Shown piece after piece: positions 1-8,113 of a DNA stretch of 64,000 nt. The stretch is from Clostridiaceae bacterium BL-3. Its GTDB lineage: Bacteria; Bacillota; Clostridia; Clostridiales; Clostridiaceae. Numbering within the stretch: position 1 is the stretch's first letter; every line of letters begins with the position of its first letter. Location: positions 2,232,001 to 2,296,000 of the forward strand of contig CADDXC010000001.1 in the NCBI GenBank assembly GCA_902809985.1. The letters are read 5' to 3'. Under the pieces are notes generated by a model. It had not been told where the DNA came from and did no database searches. It saw only the letters and a program-made list of their open reading frames with translations. The translations under genes and the position numbers were made by a program.

Positions 1-182
1 TCAACAACACCGTTTATGGAAGAATTCACTTTTACAGTATCATAGGAATTCTTGTTAGCTTGACTTAATTTCTTTTCCATATTTATATTTTGAAATCCCA
101 CTATACATATATAACAACTCAATCCAAAAATTAAAATAGTAAAAGCAACTAAAATTGCTGTGCGAATTTTTCTTCTATCCAC
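1..182 (-). CDS. N-terminal part of an unknown membrane-anchored protein (runs off left edge)
   Basis: Reading leftwards from a GTG at 182 gives 60 codons open to the window edge. A strong GGAGGG lies six bases upstream of the GTG, which supports this start. The peptide opens with a short basic stretch (DRRKIR), then one hydrophobic segment of about 20 residues rich in Ile, Leu, Phe and Cys, then a Lys/Asn/Ser-rich stretch. This is the layout of a single-pass membrane protein or uncleaved signal anchor with its bulk outside the cell. Too little is present to name a family. It is transcribed away from the metallo-hydrolase gene, which is also on the minus strand upstream of it, with about 50 bases between them, so the two may form an operon. 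Confidence 0.7.
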   Translation of the reverse strand, partial: MDRRKIRTAILVAFTILIFGLSCYICIVGFQNINMEKKLSQANKNSYDTVKVNSSINGVV

Positions 183-234
183 AATATCCCTCCTTTTCTG
201 GATATTATAGACACTTTTATAAAAATTATACATG

Positions 235-1056
235 TTATTTCAATCTTATGCTGGTATAATTTTTACTGCAATACAATATGTCATTTTTAATGACTATATT
301 GCCTTGATTATCTATTCTCCAAACTATTGCCCCCTTGTTTATAAGTCTGTTTTCAACTCTTTTATCCGGAGTTCCCACTCCATCACTCGTTATAATCGCC
401 ACTCTAGGTTCTACCCTATCCAAAAATCTATTCGTAGTACTTGTATTTAATCCATGATGGGGAACTTTAAGCACATCACATTTTTTAAGTTCGCCTGTTT
501 TTAAAATATCTTCTTCTTCTGATCTCTCACAGTCTCCTGCAAATACATATTGTAATCCATTTACTTTTCCCTGCAGGACTATAGAATTATTATTTTCTAC
601 AGTTTTACTTTCACGAACCGGCCCGATTGCCTTAAGAACGCATCCATAATTTTTAATTTCCCAACCTCTTTTTATATATTCAACATCCACCCCCATTTTA
701 TTCAGCTTATCACTCATAATATTCTGGATATAGTTTCTATGATCTGGAAGATACACCTTACAAACTTTTCTGGACTGAGCTATTTTAATTATGCCTTCAT
801 AGTGATCATCGTGATAATGAGTGAGTATTATACCATCTATGCTTTTTACCTGATTTAAATCCAAATATCTTATAATTCTCTTGGTATAATAAGCAGCTCC
901 TGTATCTATAAGATAATTTTTATCATCAGTTTTTATTAAAATACAGTCACTCTGACCAACTCCTAAAAAATGAACCTCATAATTTCCAAATTTAGCCAGA
1001 GCAACATTATCCATATACATTATAATTACAAAAATAATAGCTAATATTCGTTTCAT
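235..1056 (-). CDS. Secreted ComEC/Rec2-like metallo-beta-lactamase-fold hydrolase
   Basis: 273 residues. An N-terminal hydrophobic segment ending in ALA-K (about residues 1-22) looks like a signal peptide. The mature part is a metallo-beta-lactamase fold: the metal motif HxHxDH is at residues 80-85 (THYHDDH), a further ligand lies in FAGDCE near 171, and PHHG near 198 is typical of the ComEC C-terminal hydrolase domain and its free-standing relatives. Family knowledge suggests a nuclease or phosphodiesterase acting outside the membrane; the substrate is not shown by the sequence. It lacks the ComEC membrane channel, so it is not a full competence protein. The ATG at 1056 has a modest GGAG upstream. 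Confidence 0.85.
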   Translation of the reverse strand: MKRILAIIFVIIMYMDNVALAKFGNYEVHFLGVGQSDCILIKTDDKNYLIDTGAAYYTKRIIRYLDLNQVKSIDGIILTHYHDDHYEGIIKIAQSRKVCKVYLPDHRNYIQNIMSDKLNKMGVDVEYIKRGWEIKNYGCVLKAIGPVRESKTVENNNSIVLQGKVNGLQYVFAGDCERSEEEDILKTGELKKCDVLKVPHHGLNTSTTNRFLDRVEPRVAIITSDGVGTPDKRVENRLINKGAIVWRIDNQGNIVIKNDILYCSKNYTSIRLK

Positions 1057-1203
1057 ACAAATTACTCCTCATAAATCGTCGCTATTATTATTTTTTACAA
1101 TTAAAATTGTTATATTCTAAATTATAGGTGAGAAAATCTCATGACACATAGTACATATTTAAAATAGAAAAGTAAAAGTTCCTAACTCCATCAACAAAAA
1201 TAT

Positions 1204-1230
1204 TTGACAAAATTCCTATTTAGGTATACT
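1204..1230 (+). promoter_or_regulatory. Sigma-A-like promoter for the S-box leader
   Basis: TTGACA at 1204-1209 and TATACT at 1225-1230 lie about 20 bases before the riboswitch. The 15-base spacer is shorter than the ideal 17; an alternative -10 (TACTAT, two bases downstream) would give 17. Position directly ahead of the SAM aptamer makes this the likely start of that transcript. Confidence 0.6.
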
Positions 1231-1252
1231 ATTAAAAAAATTAATAAATAAA

Positions 1253-1355
1253 TCTTATCAAGAGCGGTGGAGGGACTTGGCCCTATGATGCCCGACAACC
1301 AACATTCTATTTAATGTATGGTGTTAATTCCAACAGATTATTCTGAAAGATAAGA
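1253..1355 (+). promoter_or_regulatory. SAM-I (S-box) riboswitch aptamer
   Basis: The conserved S-box core is readable by eye: the outer helix CTTATC (1254-1259) pairs with GATAAG (1349-1354), followed by AAGAGCGGTGGAGGGA, GGCCC, ATGATGCCCG-CAACC and the GGTG-TAATTCC segment near 1320-1330. This class binds S-adenosylmethionine and, when bound, favours a downstream terminator. It sits between a good promoter and a hairpin terminator ahead of a Cys/Met-metabolism PLP enzyme, as expected for methionine control. Confidence 0.95.
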
Positions 1356-1377
1356 AAAATTTTCAAGTTGTAACTTT

Positions 1378-1413
1378 AAAGCTGTTTTTCTTATGAAAAA
1401 CAGCTTTTTTATT
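1378..1413 (+). terminator. Rho-independent terminator of the S-box expression platform
   Basis: A stem of 13 bases (AAAGCTGTTTTTC, 1378-1390) pairs across a four-base loop with its complement (1395-1408) and is followed by Ts. It lies 22 bases after the aptamer and 35 bases before the gene start, so it is the regulated terminator that SAM binding would expose. Confidence 0.92.
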
Positions 1414-1447
1414 TTATACTATACACAATTAATAAGGAGGAAAATTT

Positions 1448-2620
1448 ATGAGCAAAGAAACCAGCTTTATAACAAAATGCATTCACGTGGGAAATGGTAT
1501 TGATAAAGAAACCAGGGCCATAAGGCGCCCAATAACCATGGCAAACTGTTACAGGCTTCCCGAAGATGCATCTTCAATCAACTGGAGTGATCCAAATCAG
1601 ATATTATATACCAGAAACACCTCTGCAAATCAACTTTATCTTCAGCAAAGACTTGCCGCACTGGAAGGTGCAGAAGACTGCGTGGTCCTTGCAAGTGGTG
1701 TCGCTGCACTGGCAGGTGTGTTTTTTACTTTTCTTGACAAAAATTCACATGTGATCTGTTCAAATGTATCATACATAGCAGTTTACAGACTGTTAAACGA
1801 ATATCTCCCTGAAAAATACAATATAGAGACATCCCTTGTAGATACCTCCAACCTAGAAGAAATAAAAAAGGCCATACACCCCAATACCAGGCTCATTCAT
1901 GTTGAAACTCCAGGAAACCCCACCACGAGAATAAGCGACATTGAAGAAATTGCAAAAATTGCGAAATCCGCAGGAGCTCTACTTAGTGTTGACAGTACAT
2001 TTGCCTCTCCATACCTGCAGCGCCCTCTTGAACTGGGAGCAGATCTTGTTATACACAGCTTGACCAAATATATAAATGGACATGGTGATGCCATGGGTGG
2101 AGCAGTGCTGGGCAAAAAAGATCTCACAGACAAAATTAAAGCCCAGGCTATGGTGAATCTGGGCGGAACTATAAGTCCTTTTAATGCATGGCTTATAATG
2201 AGAGGTGTTGTGACACTTCCCCTGCGTATGGAGCAACACAGCCATACCGCTCTCAAAGTCGCCCAATATCTGGAATCAAATCCTTCAGTGAAGTTCGTGG
2301 CATATCCGGGTCTTGAAAGCCATCCGCAGCATGAAATTGCCAAAAAACAGATGAAGCTCTACTCAGGAATTATAGCTTTTGCACTTAAAGCAGATGCGGA
2401 AACCCATAATAAATTTATAAATTCACTTGAGCTCATCGTTCCGGCAGTTTCCCTGGGACATGACGAGAGCCTGATTGTATACACTGGAGCAAGTGATGAA
2501 AGGATCAATTTCTATCCAGAAAATTTCAGAGATGGATACATAAGATTCAGTGTAGGACTTGAAAGTGCGGAAGACATCATTGAAGACTTAAAACAAGCAC
2601 TGCAAAAATGCGGATTATAA
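1448..2620 (+). CDS. Trans-sulfuration family PLP enzyme (cystathionine gamma-synthase / gamma-lyase type)
   Basis: 390 residues, the usual length for the Cys/Met-metabolism PLP family. The Schiff-base lysine is K207 in SLTKYINGHGD, the cofactor aspartate D182 is in SVDSTF, and the YxR element is YTR at 54-56. TAAGGAGG sits eight bases before the ATG. The S-box upstream places it in methionine or cysteine synthesis rather than general catabolism, so cystathionine gamma-synthase, O-acetylhomoserine sulfhydrylase or cystathionine gamma-lyase are the candidates. The segment where relatives usually read YGGT reads YIAV (about 109-112), so the substrate pocket may differ and an exact activity or symbol is not assigned. 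It stands alone, with a regulated leader before it. Confidence 0.85.
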   Translation: MSKETSFITKCIHVGNGIDKETRAIRRPITMANCYRLPEDASSINWSDPNQILYTRNTSANQLYLQQRLAALEGAEDCVVLASGVAALAGVFFTFLDKNSHVICSNVSYIAVYRLLNEYLPEKYNIETSLVDTSNLEEIKKAIHPNTRLIHVETPGNPTTRISDIEEIAKIAKSAGALLSVDSTFASPYLQRPLELGADLVIHSLTKYINGHGDAMGGAVLGKKDLTDKIKAQAMVNLGGTISPFNAWLIMRGVVTLPLRMEQHSHTALKVAQYLESNPSVKFVAYPGLESHPQHEIAKKQMKLYSGIIAFALKADAETHNKFINSLELIVPAVSLGHDESLIVYTGASDERINFYPENFRDGYIRFSVGLESAEDIIEDLKQALQKCGL

Positions 2621-2634
2621 TAATACAATGCTTT

Positions 2635-2745
2635 CAAACTGTGGGATAATCCCCCTAGTTTTTATCCGAACGCTACCATTGCTGGCTACTCCCAACTTCT
2701 CAAAATGGGACATAAGCACTGCTGTGCGCCTGAATAAGGCAAAAC
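2635..2745. other. Unexplained GC-richer stretch with stacked small hairpins
   Basis: Between the PLP gene and the yebC terminator is about 110 bases visibly richer in G and C than its surroundings. It folds into a row of short helices: AAACT/AGTTT enclosing GGGA/TCCC (2636-2662), TCCCA/TGGGA (around 2689-2710), GCAC/GTGC and GCC/GGC (2717-2740). No convincing coding frame crosses it; the minus strand has a 40-codon open frame without a ribosome site. It could be a small RNA, an intergenic repeat or a decayed gene. Confidence 0.35.
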
Positions 2746-2763
2746 GTATTATTTAACAATAAA

Positions 2764-2812
2764 AACCACTTTTGATATGAATATTATATATATATCCATA
2801 TCAAAGATGGTT
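2764..2812. terminator. Bidirectional hairpin between PLP gene and yebC
   Basis: AACCA-TTTGATATG arms at 2764-2779 and 2797-2812 with one mismatch; A-rich sequence on the left gives a T tract on the minus strand, so it mainly ends the yebC transcript, and it could also serve the plus-strand gene. Confidence 0.7.
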
Positions 2813-2823
2813 CATATGGTCCT

Positions 2824-3564
2824 TTACCCTTCAAATTCTTCAGGAAAATCAGCATTGTGATAAACATCCTGAACATCATCATCGTCTTCAAGTTTATCTA
2901 TTAATCTCTGAACTTTTTCAGCAGTTTCCATATCAACAGAGATAGTATTATCCGGTATCATAGTAATTTCTGCTGACAAAAAATCAAGTCCATTTCCCTC
3001 AAGATTTTCTCTGACTTTCCCAAACTCCTCTACAGAAGTAATTATTTCAAAAACTTCCTCCTGGGCATCAAAATCCTCTGCACCGGCATCCAGGGCTTTC
3101 ATCATGACATCATCTTCATCAATGTCATCTTTTTTCTCTATAATAATCTGACCTTTAGTTTGAAACATCCAGGACACACATCCATTAGCTCCTAGATTTC
3201 CACCGTGTCTTGAAAATGCAGCCCTTACACTGCTTGCCGTTCTATTTTTATTGTCAGTTAATGCTTTTACTATCACAGCAACCCCTCCAGGTCCATATCC
3301 TTCATAAACTATTTCCTCATAGCTTACCCCTTCCATTTCTCCGGCGCCTTTTTTGATTGCCCTGTTTACTGTATCCTGGGGCATATTATTTGCCTTAGCT
3401 TTTGCTATGACATCTCTTAATTTTGCATTGCTATCTGGACTTGAACCACCGGTTTTAGCCGCAATAGCCAATTCCTTTCCTATCTTAGTAAATATCTTAC
3501 CTTTTTTCGCATCTGCCTTACCCTTTTTTGCCTGTATATTATGCCATTTTGAATGTCCTGACAT
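2824..3564 (-). CDS. yebC: YebC/PmpR family protein (DUF28)
   Basis: 246 residues, full length for the family. The N-terminus [19 protein letters not shown] is the family hallmark, followed by the Lys-rich nucleic-acid-binding domain, and the acidic C-terminus ([15 protein letters not shown]) is also typical. Members were annotated as transcriptional regulators; recent work on YebC proteins assigns some to translation, easing ribosome stalling at proline-rich stretches. Which applies here is not decided by sequence. AGGAGGAAATTTAT directly precedes the ATG. It is followed on the same strand by its own terminator and preceded by the yigZ-type gene about 100 bases away. Confidence 0.93.
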   Translation of the reverse strand: MSGHSKWHNIQAKKGKADAKKGKIFTKIGKELAIAAKTGGSSPDSNAKLRDVIAKAKANNMPQDTVNRAIKKGAGEMEGVSYEEIVYEGYGPGGVAVIVKALTDNKNRTASSVRAAFSRHGGNLGANGCVSWMFQTKGQIIIEKKDDIDEDDVMMKALDAGAEDFDAQEEVFEIITSVEEFGKVRENLEGNGLDFLSAEITMIPDNTISVDMETAEKVQRLIDKLEDDDDVQDVYHNADFPEEFEG

Positions 3565-3662
3565 ATAAATTTCCTCCTAACTTACAGTTTATAACTATTT
3601 AATATTGATCATGCAAATTGTATTATATCATATAAAAGCAGATCACTACAAATATAAACGCA

Positions 3663-4307
3663 TTATTCTTTAATCAGGTTATTATCAACTTTAAAATAAA
3701 ATTCTTCATCTCCAACTATAAGTTCACATTTTCCATTGGTTACATCTATTATCTCATTTATCAGCAAATCAACATTTTCTAGAATACAATTTATTGACAA
3801 TTGAACTTTGTCAGCATATTCAATATTCTCTATAGGAATAGACTTTTGTTCAAAAAAATGCTGCAATTTCCCCAAATCCTCGTAATTTATAGATATATCT
3901 ATAGGTGAACCTTTTACTCTTTCCACTATCTTTGCACTGTCAATAGATAATACAGCAGATTTAGAATAAGCTTTTGCCAGCCCGCCTTTACCTAGAAGTA
4001 TTCCCCCAAAATATCTTGTTACCACTGTGACAATATCTGTCAGCTTCTTTTTTTTAATCACTTCCAGGATAGGTATTCCTGCAGTTCCTTGAGGTTCTCT
4101 ATCATCACTGTATCTTTGAATATTCATTTTTTCTCCAATTACATATGCATACACATTATGTGATGCTTTAGGATTTTGTTCTTTCACCCTATTTATGAAT
4201 CTTCTAGCATCACCTTCAGTATATACTCTCTTTACATTCCCTATAAATATGGACTTTTTTTCCTCAAATCTCGAACCAGCTTGATTTTTTACTGTAAAAT
4301 ATCCCAT
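3663..4307 (-). CDS. YigZ/IMPACT family protein (UPF0029)
   Basis: 214 residues, normal for bacterial YigZ/YvyE. The signature DREPQGTAG is at residues 69-77, and RYFGGILLGKGGLAKAY follows near 97-113. The C-terminal part (about 140-205) matches the position of the small DUF1949-like domain. The biochemical role of bacterial members is unsettled; the eukaryotic relative IMPACT acts in the GCN2 translation-stress pathway. The ribosome site is a weak GGCGGGG about ten bases before the ATG. It is co-oriented with yebC. Confidence 0.88.
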   Translation of the reverse strand: MGYFTVKNQAGSRFEEKKSIFIGNVKRVYTEGDARRFINRVKEQNPKASHNVYAYVIGEKMNIQRYSDDREPQGTAGIPILEVIKKKKLTDIVTVVTRYFGGILLGKGGLAKAYSKSAVLSIDSAKIVERVKGSPIDISINYEDLGKLQHFFEQKSIPIENIEYADKVQLSINCILENVDLLINEIIDVTNGKCELIVGDEEFYFKVDNNLIKE

Positions 4308-4364
4308 ATTACCCCGCCTTTCAAAACATCCCTCATAAATTATTTCTTAAAAATATATAATAAA

Positions 4365-5783
4365 CTATATAGTCATAAGACTATTTAATATTTGAATTCC
4401 TCTTTTTATATTTTCTTTGCTAACATGTGAAAATCCAATTTTAAAATATTTCTTACCTTCCGAAGGATTCTTATAATATAATGAACCCGGAGTAATTAAC
4501 ACTCCCCTACGTTTTGCCTCTTTAAAAAGACTTATGGAATCTATTTCAATACTATCTTTAATTTTTAGATAAAAGTGCAGTCCCCCTCCTGGCTTTGTAA
4601 AGTCTACCTTATCATTTAGGTATTTAACTATACATTTTCCCATATATATATACATATCCTTGTATTTTATATTTAACATATTTATATAATCCTTCCACAT
4701 ACCTTTCCTAATGTATAAATCCAATGCCCTCTGCATAAGGCTGGAGGTAGCTATATCCGTGTTAATTTTAGAATTTTGAATGTTCTCTCTAAATTTTTCA
4801 GGAGGTATTAAATATCCAATTCTTATGCCAGGCAAAAATATCTTTGAAAAACTTTTTATATAAATGACTCTATCATTATGATCCAAACTTTTAAAACTAT
4901 TATATTTTATATTACTATCGTAAATTAATTCTGAAAGATAATCATCTTCTATTATATAAAAATTATATATCTCTGCCAACCTCAATATTTGTTTTTTTTT
5001 GTCATCATCATAGCTTATACCAGATGGATTTTGAAAATAGCTCATAGTATAAAAACATTTTATATTATTTTTTTGAAGTATTTTTTCAAGCTTATCCACA
5101 TTTACACCATTCTTCTCTACTGGTATTTCAATTATCTCTGATCTTCTGGACTTAAATACGGATAGTGCTCCGCTGTAAGTTGGCTTTTCAACTATTACAC
5201 TATCATCTGTATTTAGGATAGCTTTTGAAACTACATCTATTCCCTGTTGAGCTCCAGAAACTATAAGTATATCTTCTGGATTTACACTATCCTTCCAAAA
5301 CACATCACTTATACTTTTTCTCAATCCCTCATATCCCAACGGTTCCTGATAAATTAAAGCCCTGGACCCATCCCTGTCCAATACCTCATTTAAAACATTT
5401 TTAAAGAGATCTATTTGAAAAAATTCGCCGCTGGATGTCTCTCCTGTAAAATCTATATAGTCTCCTATTTCATTGCTGAATATTCTCTTCAATGCCCTAG
5501 AATACTCTCTATTAAGGTTCCTATTTATATCCCTCTTCTTGGCATAAGTTCCACTTCCCATTTTTAAGACGGCATATCCTTTACTTTGCAGCTCCTTATA
5601 GGCATTTACTATGGTAATATTATTTACTTTTAATATTCGCGCTAGTTCTCTTATAGCCGGCAGTTTCTCACCATCCTTTATTTTATTTTTGTCTATTAAA
5701 TTTTTTATATGTTCCTCTATCATTAAATACTTAACTTTCCCTTTTCTTAAATCCATCAAATATTTATTCAATAGAAACTTCAT
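4365..5783 (-). CDS. MocR-type transcriptional regulator (GntR HTH fused to aminotransferase domain)
   Basis: 472 residues in the standard MocR layout. Residues about 15-85 form the GntR winged helix (GEKLPAIRELARIL, then SKGYAVLKMGSGTY). Residues about 105-470 form a fold-type I aminotransferase: the PLP lysine is K314 in SFSKIFLPGIRIGY, the cofactor Asp is in EDDY (279-282), and N252 is in QNPSG. Family members usually sense PLP or an amino compound and control a neighbouring or divergent gene. No obvious metabolic target lies beside it: upstream on the same strand is a nucleotidyltransferase. The first ATG has GAAGGG only two bases away, so a later start (residue 10 or 21) is possible. Confidence 0.88.
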   Translation of the reverse strand: MKFLLNKYLMDLRKGKVKYLMIEEHIKNLIDKNKIKDGEKLPAIRELARILKVNNITIVNAYKELQSKGYAVLKMGSGTYAKKRDINRNLNREYSRALKRIFSNEIGDYIDFTGETSSGEFFQIDLFKNVLNEVLDRDGSRALIYQEPLGYEGLRKSISDVFWKDSVNPEDILIVSGAQQGIDVVSKAILNTDDSVIVEKPTYSGALSVFKSRRSEIIEIPVEKNGVNVDKLEKILQKNNIKCFYTMSYFQNPSGISYDDDKKKQILRLAEIYNFYIIEDDYLSELIYDSNIKYNSFKSLDHNDRVIYIKSFSKIFLPGIRIGYLIPPEKFRENIQNSKINTDIATSSLMQRALDLYIRKGMWKDYINMLNIKYKDMYIYMGKCIVKYLNDKVDFTKPGGGLHFYLKIKDSIEIDSISLFKEAKRRGVLITPGSLYYKNPSEGKKYFKIGFSHVSKENIKRGIQILNSLMTI

Positions 5784-5861
5784 TTCCCTTCTTTAAATTA
5801 AAATATATTAAAACATCCTATAGATATTATCCTACATCATCACAATAACATAAAAATAAAA

Positions 5862-5903
5862 GATTTAGTACTAAAAATTAAAATAAATTTTTGGTACTAA
5901 ATC
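5862..5903 (-). terminator. Terminator of the nucleotidyltransferase gene
   Basis: A very long stem: GATTTAGTAC plus an A/T-rich extension on each side (5862-5879 and 5885-5903). On the minus strand it is followed by TTTTATTTTTATG, giving a good T tract just after the stop of the gene at 5928. Confidence 0.85.
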
Positions 5904-5927
5904 CCATTTCATTATATGGAAAAACCA

Positions 5928-6827
5928 CTAAATAAAATATACATTTTCTTTAAATAAACACGTTCCATCTTTAGTTCTATAATCTCTGGATTCTTTTTTA
6001 ATTAGATTTCTCTTCCACAACTCATTTAGGATCTCTTCCATATTTATATTATAATTACAAAATAACTCGTCGTTTTTTATATCTTCCGAACTCAAAAAAC
6101 AGTCTTTTTCTCTCATATAATTCAAAAGTATCTTCGCAACATTTCGAATATTTTTATCTACATTTTTCTTTAAATAATTCATAGTATCTTCTATAGACTT
6201 CTCCACTTCTCTAATGTCATTAAAAAACAAATTATCCACACAGACTTTAAAGTCATTATTTAAATTCATAGTCATAGTCATAGCATCCTTACTTATCATA
6301 TGGCCTGATGAGTTTATATATAATTTGGAAAATTCTTCTATTGACCGTACTGCAGCAATATAAGAAGTATGTATTCCATTATTCTGAAGGTATTTTTTAC
6401 ATATACTCATACTTTTAAATAATTCTCCAAGATAAAACATATTCCACCTTTCTCTATCCAAATCGGGGTAATATCTTCCCACATCATATTTGGACGTTAT
6501 ATCCATGTCTTTAGAAAATATCAATCTAGAAGAAGATATTATCCTGTGAATGAATCCACCTTTTAAATCCTGTTCAGGCAATTGTAAAAAATTGTTCTTG
6601 CTCATAAACTTGACATGAATAGGCACACCTACCTCCTCTGTATACAAGTTTTTTACATCATCCATGTCATTTTCGCATACTATAAGTAAATCAATGTCAG
6701 ACTCATCCCATAAATCCCCTGTAATCATACTTCCAAAAACCATAACTGCAAGAATAGAATCGTTAGTCCTAAGTCTTTCAATAGTAATATTAAAAGCTTT
6801 CTGATACTGTAAAATAGTTTTTTCCAT
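5928..6827 (-). CDS. Nucleotidyltransferase-domain protein (MNT-type)
   Basis: 299 residues. Residues about 25-60 carry the polymerase-beta-fold signature GS(MIT)G..(DES)DIDLL: the catalytic pair is the DxD in SDIDLLIV, with the G-S before it. The remainder is helical and lacks a named motif, perhaps a substrate-recognition or HEPN-like helical part. Such proteins transfer a nucleotide to small molecules (as in aminoglycoside adenylyltransferases) or to proteins (MntA-type antitoxins). No separate HEPN toxin gene lies beside it, so a toxin-antitoxin pair is not supported. It has its own terminator and appears monocistronic. Confidence 0.75.
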   Translation of the reverse strand: MEKTILQYQKAFNITIERLRTNDSILAVMVFGSMITGDLWDESDIDLLIVCENDMDDVKNLYTEEVGVPIHVKFMSKNNFLQLPEQDLKGGFIHRIISSSRLIFSKDMDITSKYDVGRYYPDLDRERWNMFYLGELFKSMSICKKYLQNNGIHTSYIAAVRSIEEFSKLYINSSGHMISKDAMTMTMNLNNDFKVCVDNLFFNDIREVEKSIEDTMNYLKKNVDKNIRNVAKILLNYMREKDCFLSSEDIKNDELFCNYNINMEEILNELWKRNLIKKESRDYRTKDGTCLFKENVYFI

Positions 6828-6983
6828 TTTCCTGTCGGCCCCCTTTTAAATTTTGAGTATAAAATTATATTATATATTATACAATTATATACTATTTTTT
6901 TTACAAAAATTCAAGAACATATTTAATTTATATAATACTCTATTAAATTTTAGCTGCATAAATAAATATTTATAATAACAAAA

Positions 6984-7030
6984 AGTATCTGAAGATATAA
7001 CACTTTAAGAGTACTATATCTTCAGATACC
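6984..7030 (-). terminator. Terminator of the rubredoxin gene
   Basis: AAGTATCTGAAGATATA (6983-6999) pairs with TATATCTTCAGATAC (7014-7028). Runs of A on the left and T on the right make it usable in both directions; the nearest gene end is rubredoxin, about 40 bases away on the minus strand. Confidence 0.88.
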
Positions 7031-7068
7031 TTTTTACATTATTTAGCATTATTATCTCAACATACCAA

Positions 7069-7230
7069 TTATTTTTCTTTTTCAAAATCGCTTTTTGGCA
7101 CACCACAAAGTGGACATACCCAATCTTCAGGTAAATCTTTAAAAGCAGTTCCTGGCTTAATTCCAGAATCAGGATCCCCTACTTTAGGATCATAAACATA
7201 ACCACAAGCAGTACAAACATATTTATCCAT
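7069..7230 (-). CDS. Rubredoxin
   Basis: 53 residues, the classic size. Two knuckles hold the single iron: CTAC (C6, C9) and CPLC (C39, C42), with conserved GYVYDP, GDPDSGI and [10 protein letters not shown]. It is a cytoplasmic one-electron carrier; in anaerobes it commonly serves oxygen- or peroxide-reducing enzymes such as rubrerythrin or flavodiiron proteins, none of which is next to it. TAGGAGG lies seven bases before the ATG. The gene has its own promoter and terminator. Confidence 0.98.
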   Translation of the reverse strand: MDKYVCTACGYVYDPKVGDPDSGIKPGTAFKDLPEDWVCPLCGVPKSDFEKEK

Positions 7231-7254
7231 CGTAATTCCTCCTACGTAATATAA

Positions 7255-7294
7255 ATTATACTATAATTATGGCACAGTCAATTTTTTAAGTCAA
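7255..7294 (-). promoter_or_regulatory. Sigma-A promoter(s) for rubredoxin
   Basis: On the minus strand TTGACT (7294-7289) is followed after exactly 17 bases by CATAAT (7271-7266). A second overlapping pair, TTGACT (7281-7276) and TATAAT (7260-7255), has a 15-base spacer. Either would start the transcript 25-35 bases before the rubredoxin ATG. Confidence 0.75.
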
Positions 7295-7530
7295 TATGTA
7301 CTATTCTATAATACATGCTATCATTTAATTATAAATTTTTTAGCTTTATCATATACTTTTTTTCTATACTGATGCAGTTGTATAAACTTCTCCCCAATCA
7401 AGCAATTCTTGAGCACAGTTAAAAATTAATTATTAAAGAGTACCTAGTATTGAAAATTCGTAAAAATGTTGTTAATATTAATAATGTAAATTTGAGACCA
7501 TGTTTTATAATATATCATTGGAGGTTTGTA

Positions 7531-8052
7531 ATGGAAAATAAATCAAAAAATATACTGATAACTAAAGAAGAAATTGCAAAAAAAATAAAAGAATTGGGGA
7601 AATTGTTAAATCAAGAATACAAAAATAAAAATTTATATGTATTATCTCTTTTAAGAGGAAGTTTTATATTTACATCAGATTTAGTGAGGGAAATAGATCT
7701 TCCACTAAAAATAGGTTTTATGACAACTTCAAGTTATAAAAATTCCGAAACGTCATCGGGAAAAGTAAATATATTAAATGATATATTGGATGATATTCAC
7801 GGATATGATGTATTGATTGTAGATGACATAATAGATACAGGTATAACTATGGATTTTGTTATAAATTATATAAAATCGCGAGGTGCTTCCAGCATAAAAT
7901 CCTGTGTGTTATTGGATAAACCTGAAAGACGAAAAATTTCCCTGGAACCGGATTTTTACTGTTTTAAAATTCCTGATGTATTTGTAGCAGGCTATGGTCT
8001 TAATTATGGAGATTATTATAGAAATATACCTTACATATTTAACTGGGACTAA
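7531..8052 (+). CDS. hpt: Hypoxanthine phosphoribosyltransferase
   Basis: 173 residues from the ATG at 7531, which has TTGGAGG eight bases upstream; the frame is open for 27 more codons to a TTG but that has no ribosome site and would give an atypical extension. The PRPP-binding signature VLIVDDIIDTGIT is at 94-106, LLRGSF (40-45) is the pyrophosphate loop, and DKPERR near 130 and the C-terminal GYGLNYGDYYRNIPYI fit the HPRT family. It salvages hypoxanthine and guanine to IMP and GMP in the cytosol. It is monocistronic, ending in a shared terminator with yunB. Confidence 0.95.
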   Translation: MENKSKNILITKEEIAKKIKELGKLLNQEYKNKNLYVLSLLRGSFIFTSDLVREIDLPLKIGFMTTSSYKNSETSSGKVNILNDILDDIHGYDVLIVDDIIDTGITMDFVINYIKSRGASSIKSCVLLDKPERRKISLEPDFYCFKIPDVFVAGYGLNYGDYYRNIPYIFNWD

Positions 8053-8071
8053 TTATATTCATAGATGATTT

Positions 8072-8099
8072 TAGGGGAAATCTTCTGTTATTTCCCCTA
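8072..8099. terminator. Bidirectional terminator between hpt and yunB
   Basis: TAGGGGAAAT (8072-8081) pairs perfectly with ATTTCCCCTA (8090-8099) across an eight-base loop, in the 60-base gap between convergent genes. Confidence 0.85.
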
Positions 8100-8113
8100 T
8101 TAATCTTTTACAA

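Noticed and set aside
1897-2343. Two overlapping minus-strand frames inside the trans-sulfuration gene
   Set aside because: They are antisense shadows without ribosome sites or recognisable domains.
5928-6827. A HEPN/MNT toxin-antitoxin pair
   Set aside because: Only the nucleotidyltransferase is present; the neighbouring MocR gene is not a HEPN protein, and at 299 residues it is too long for a typical MntA antitoxin.
6984-7030. A riboswitch upstream of the next gene
   Set aside because: It is a single long perfect stem with T runs, placed just after the rubredoxin stop, so it is a terminator.
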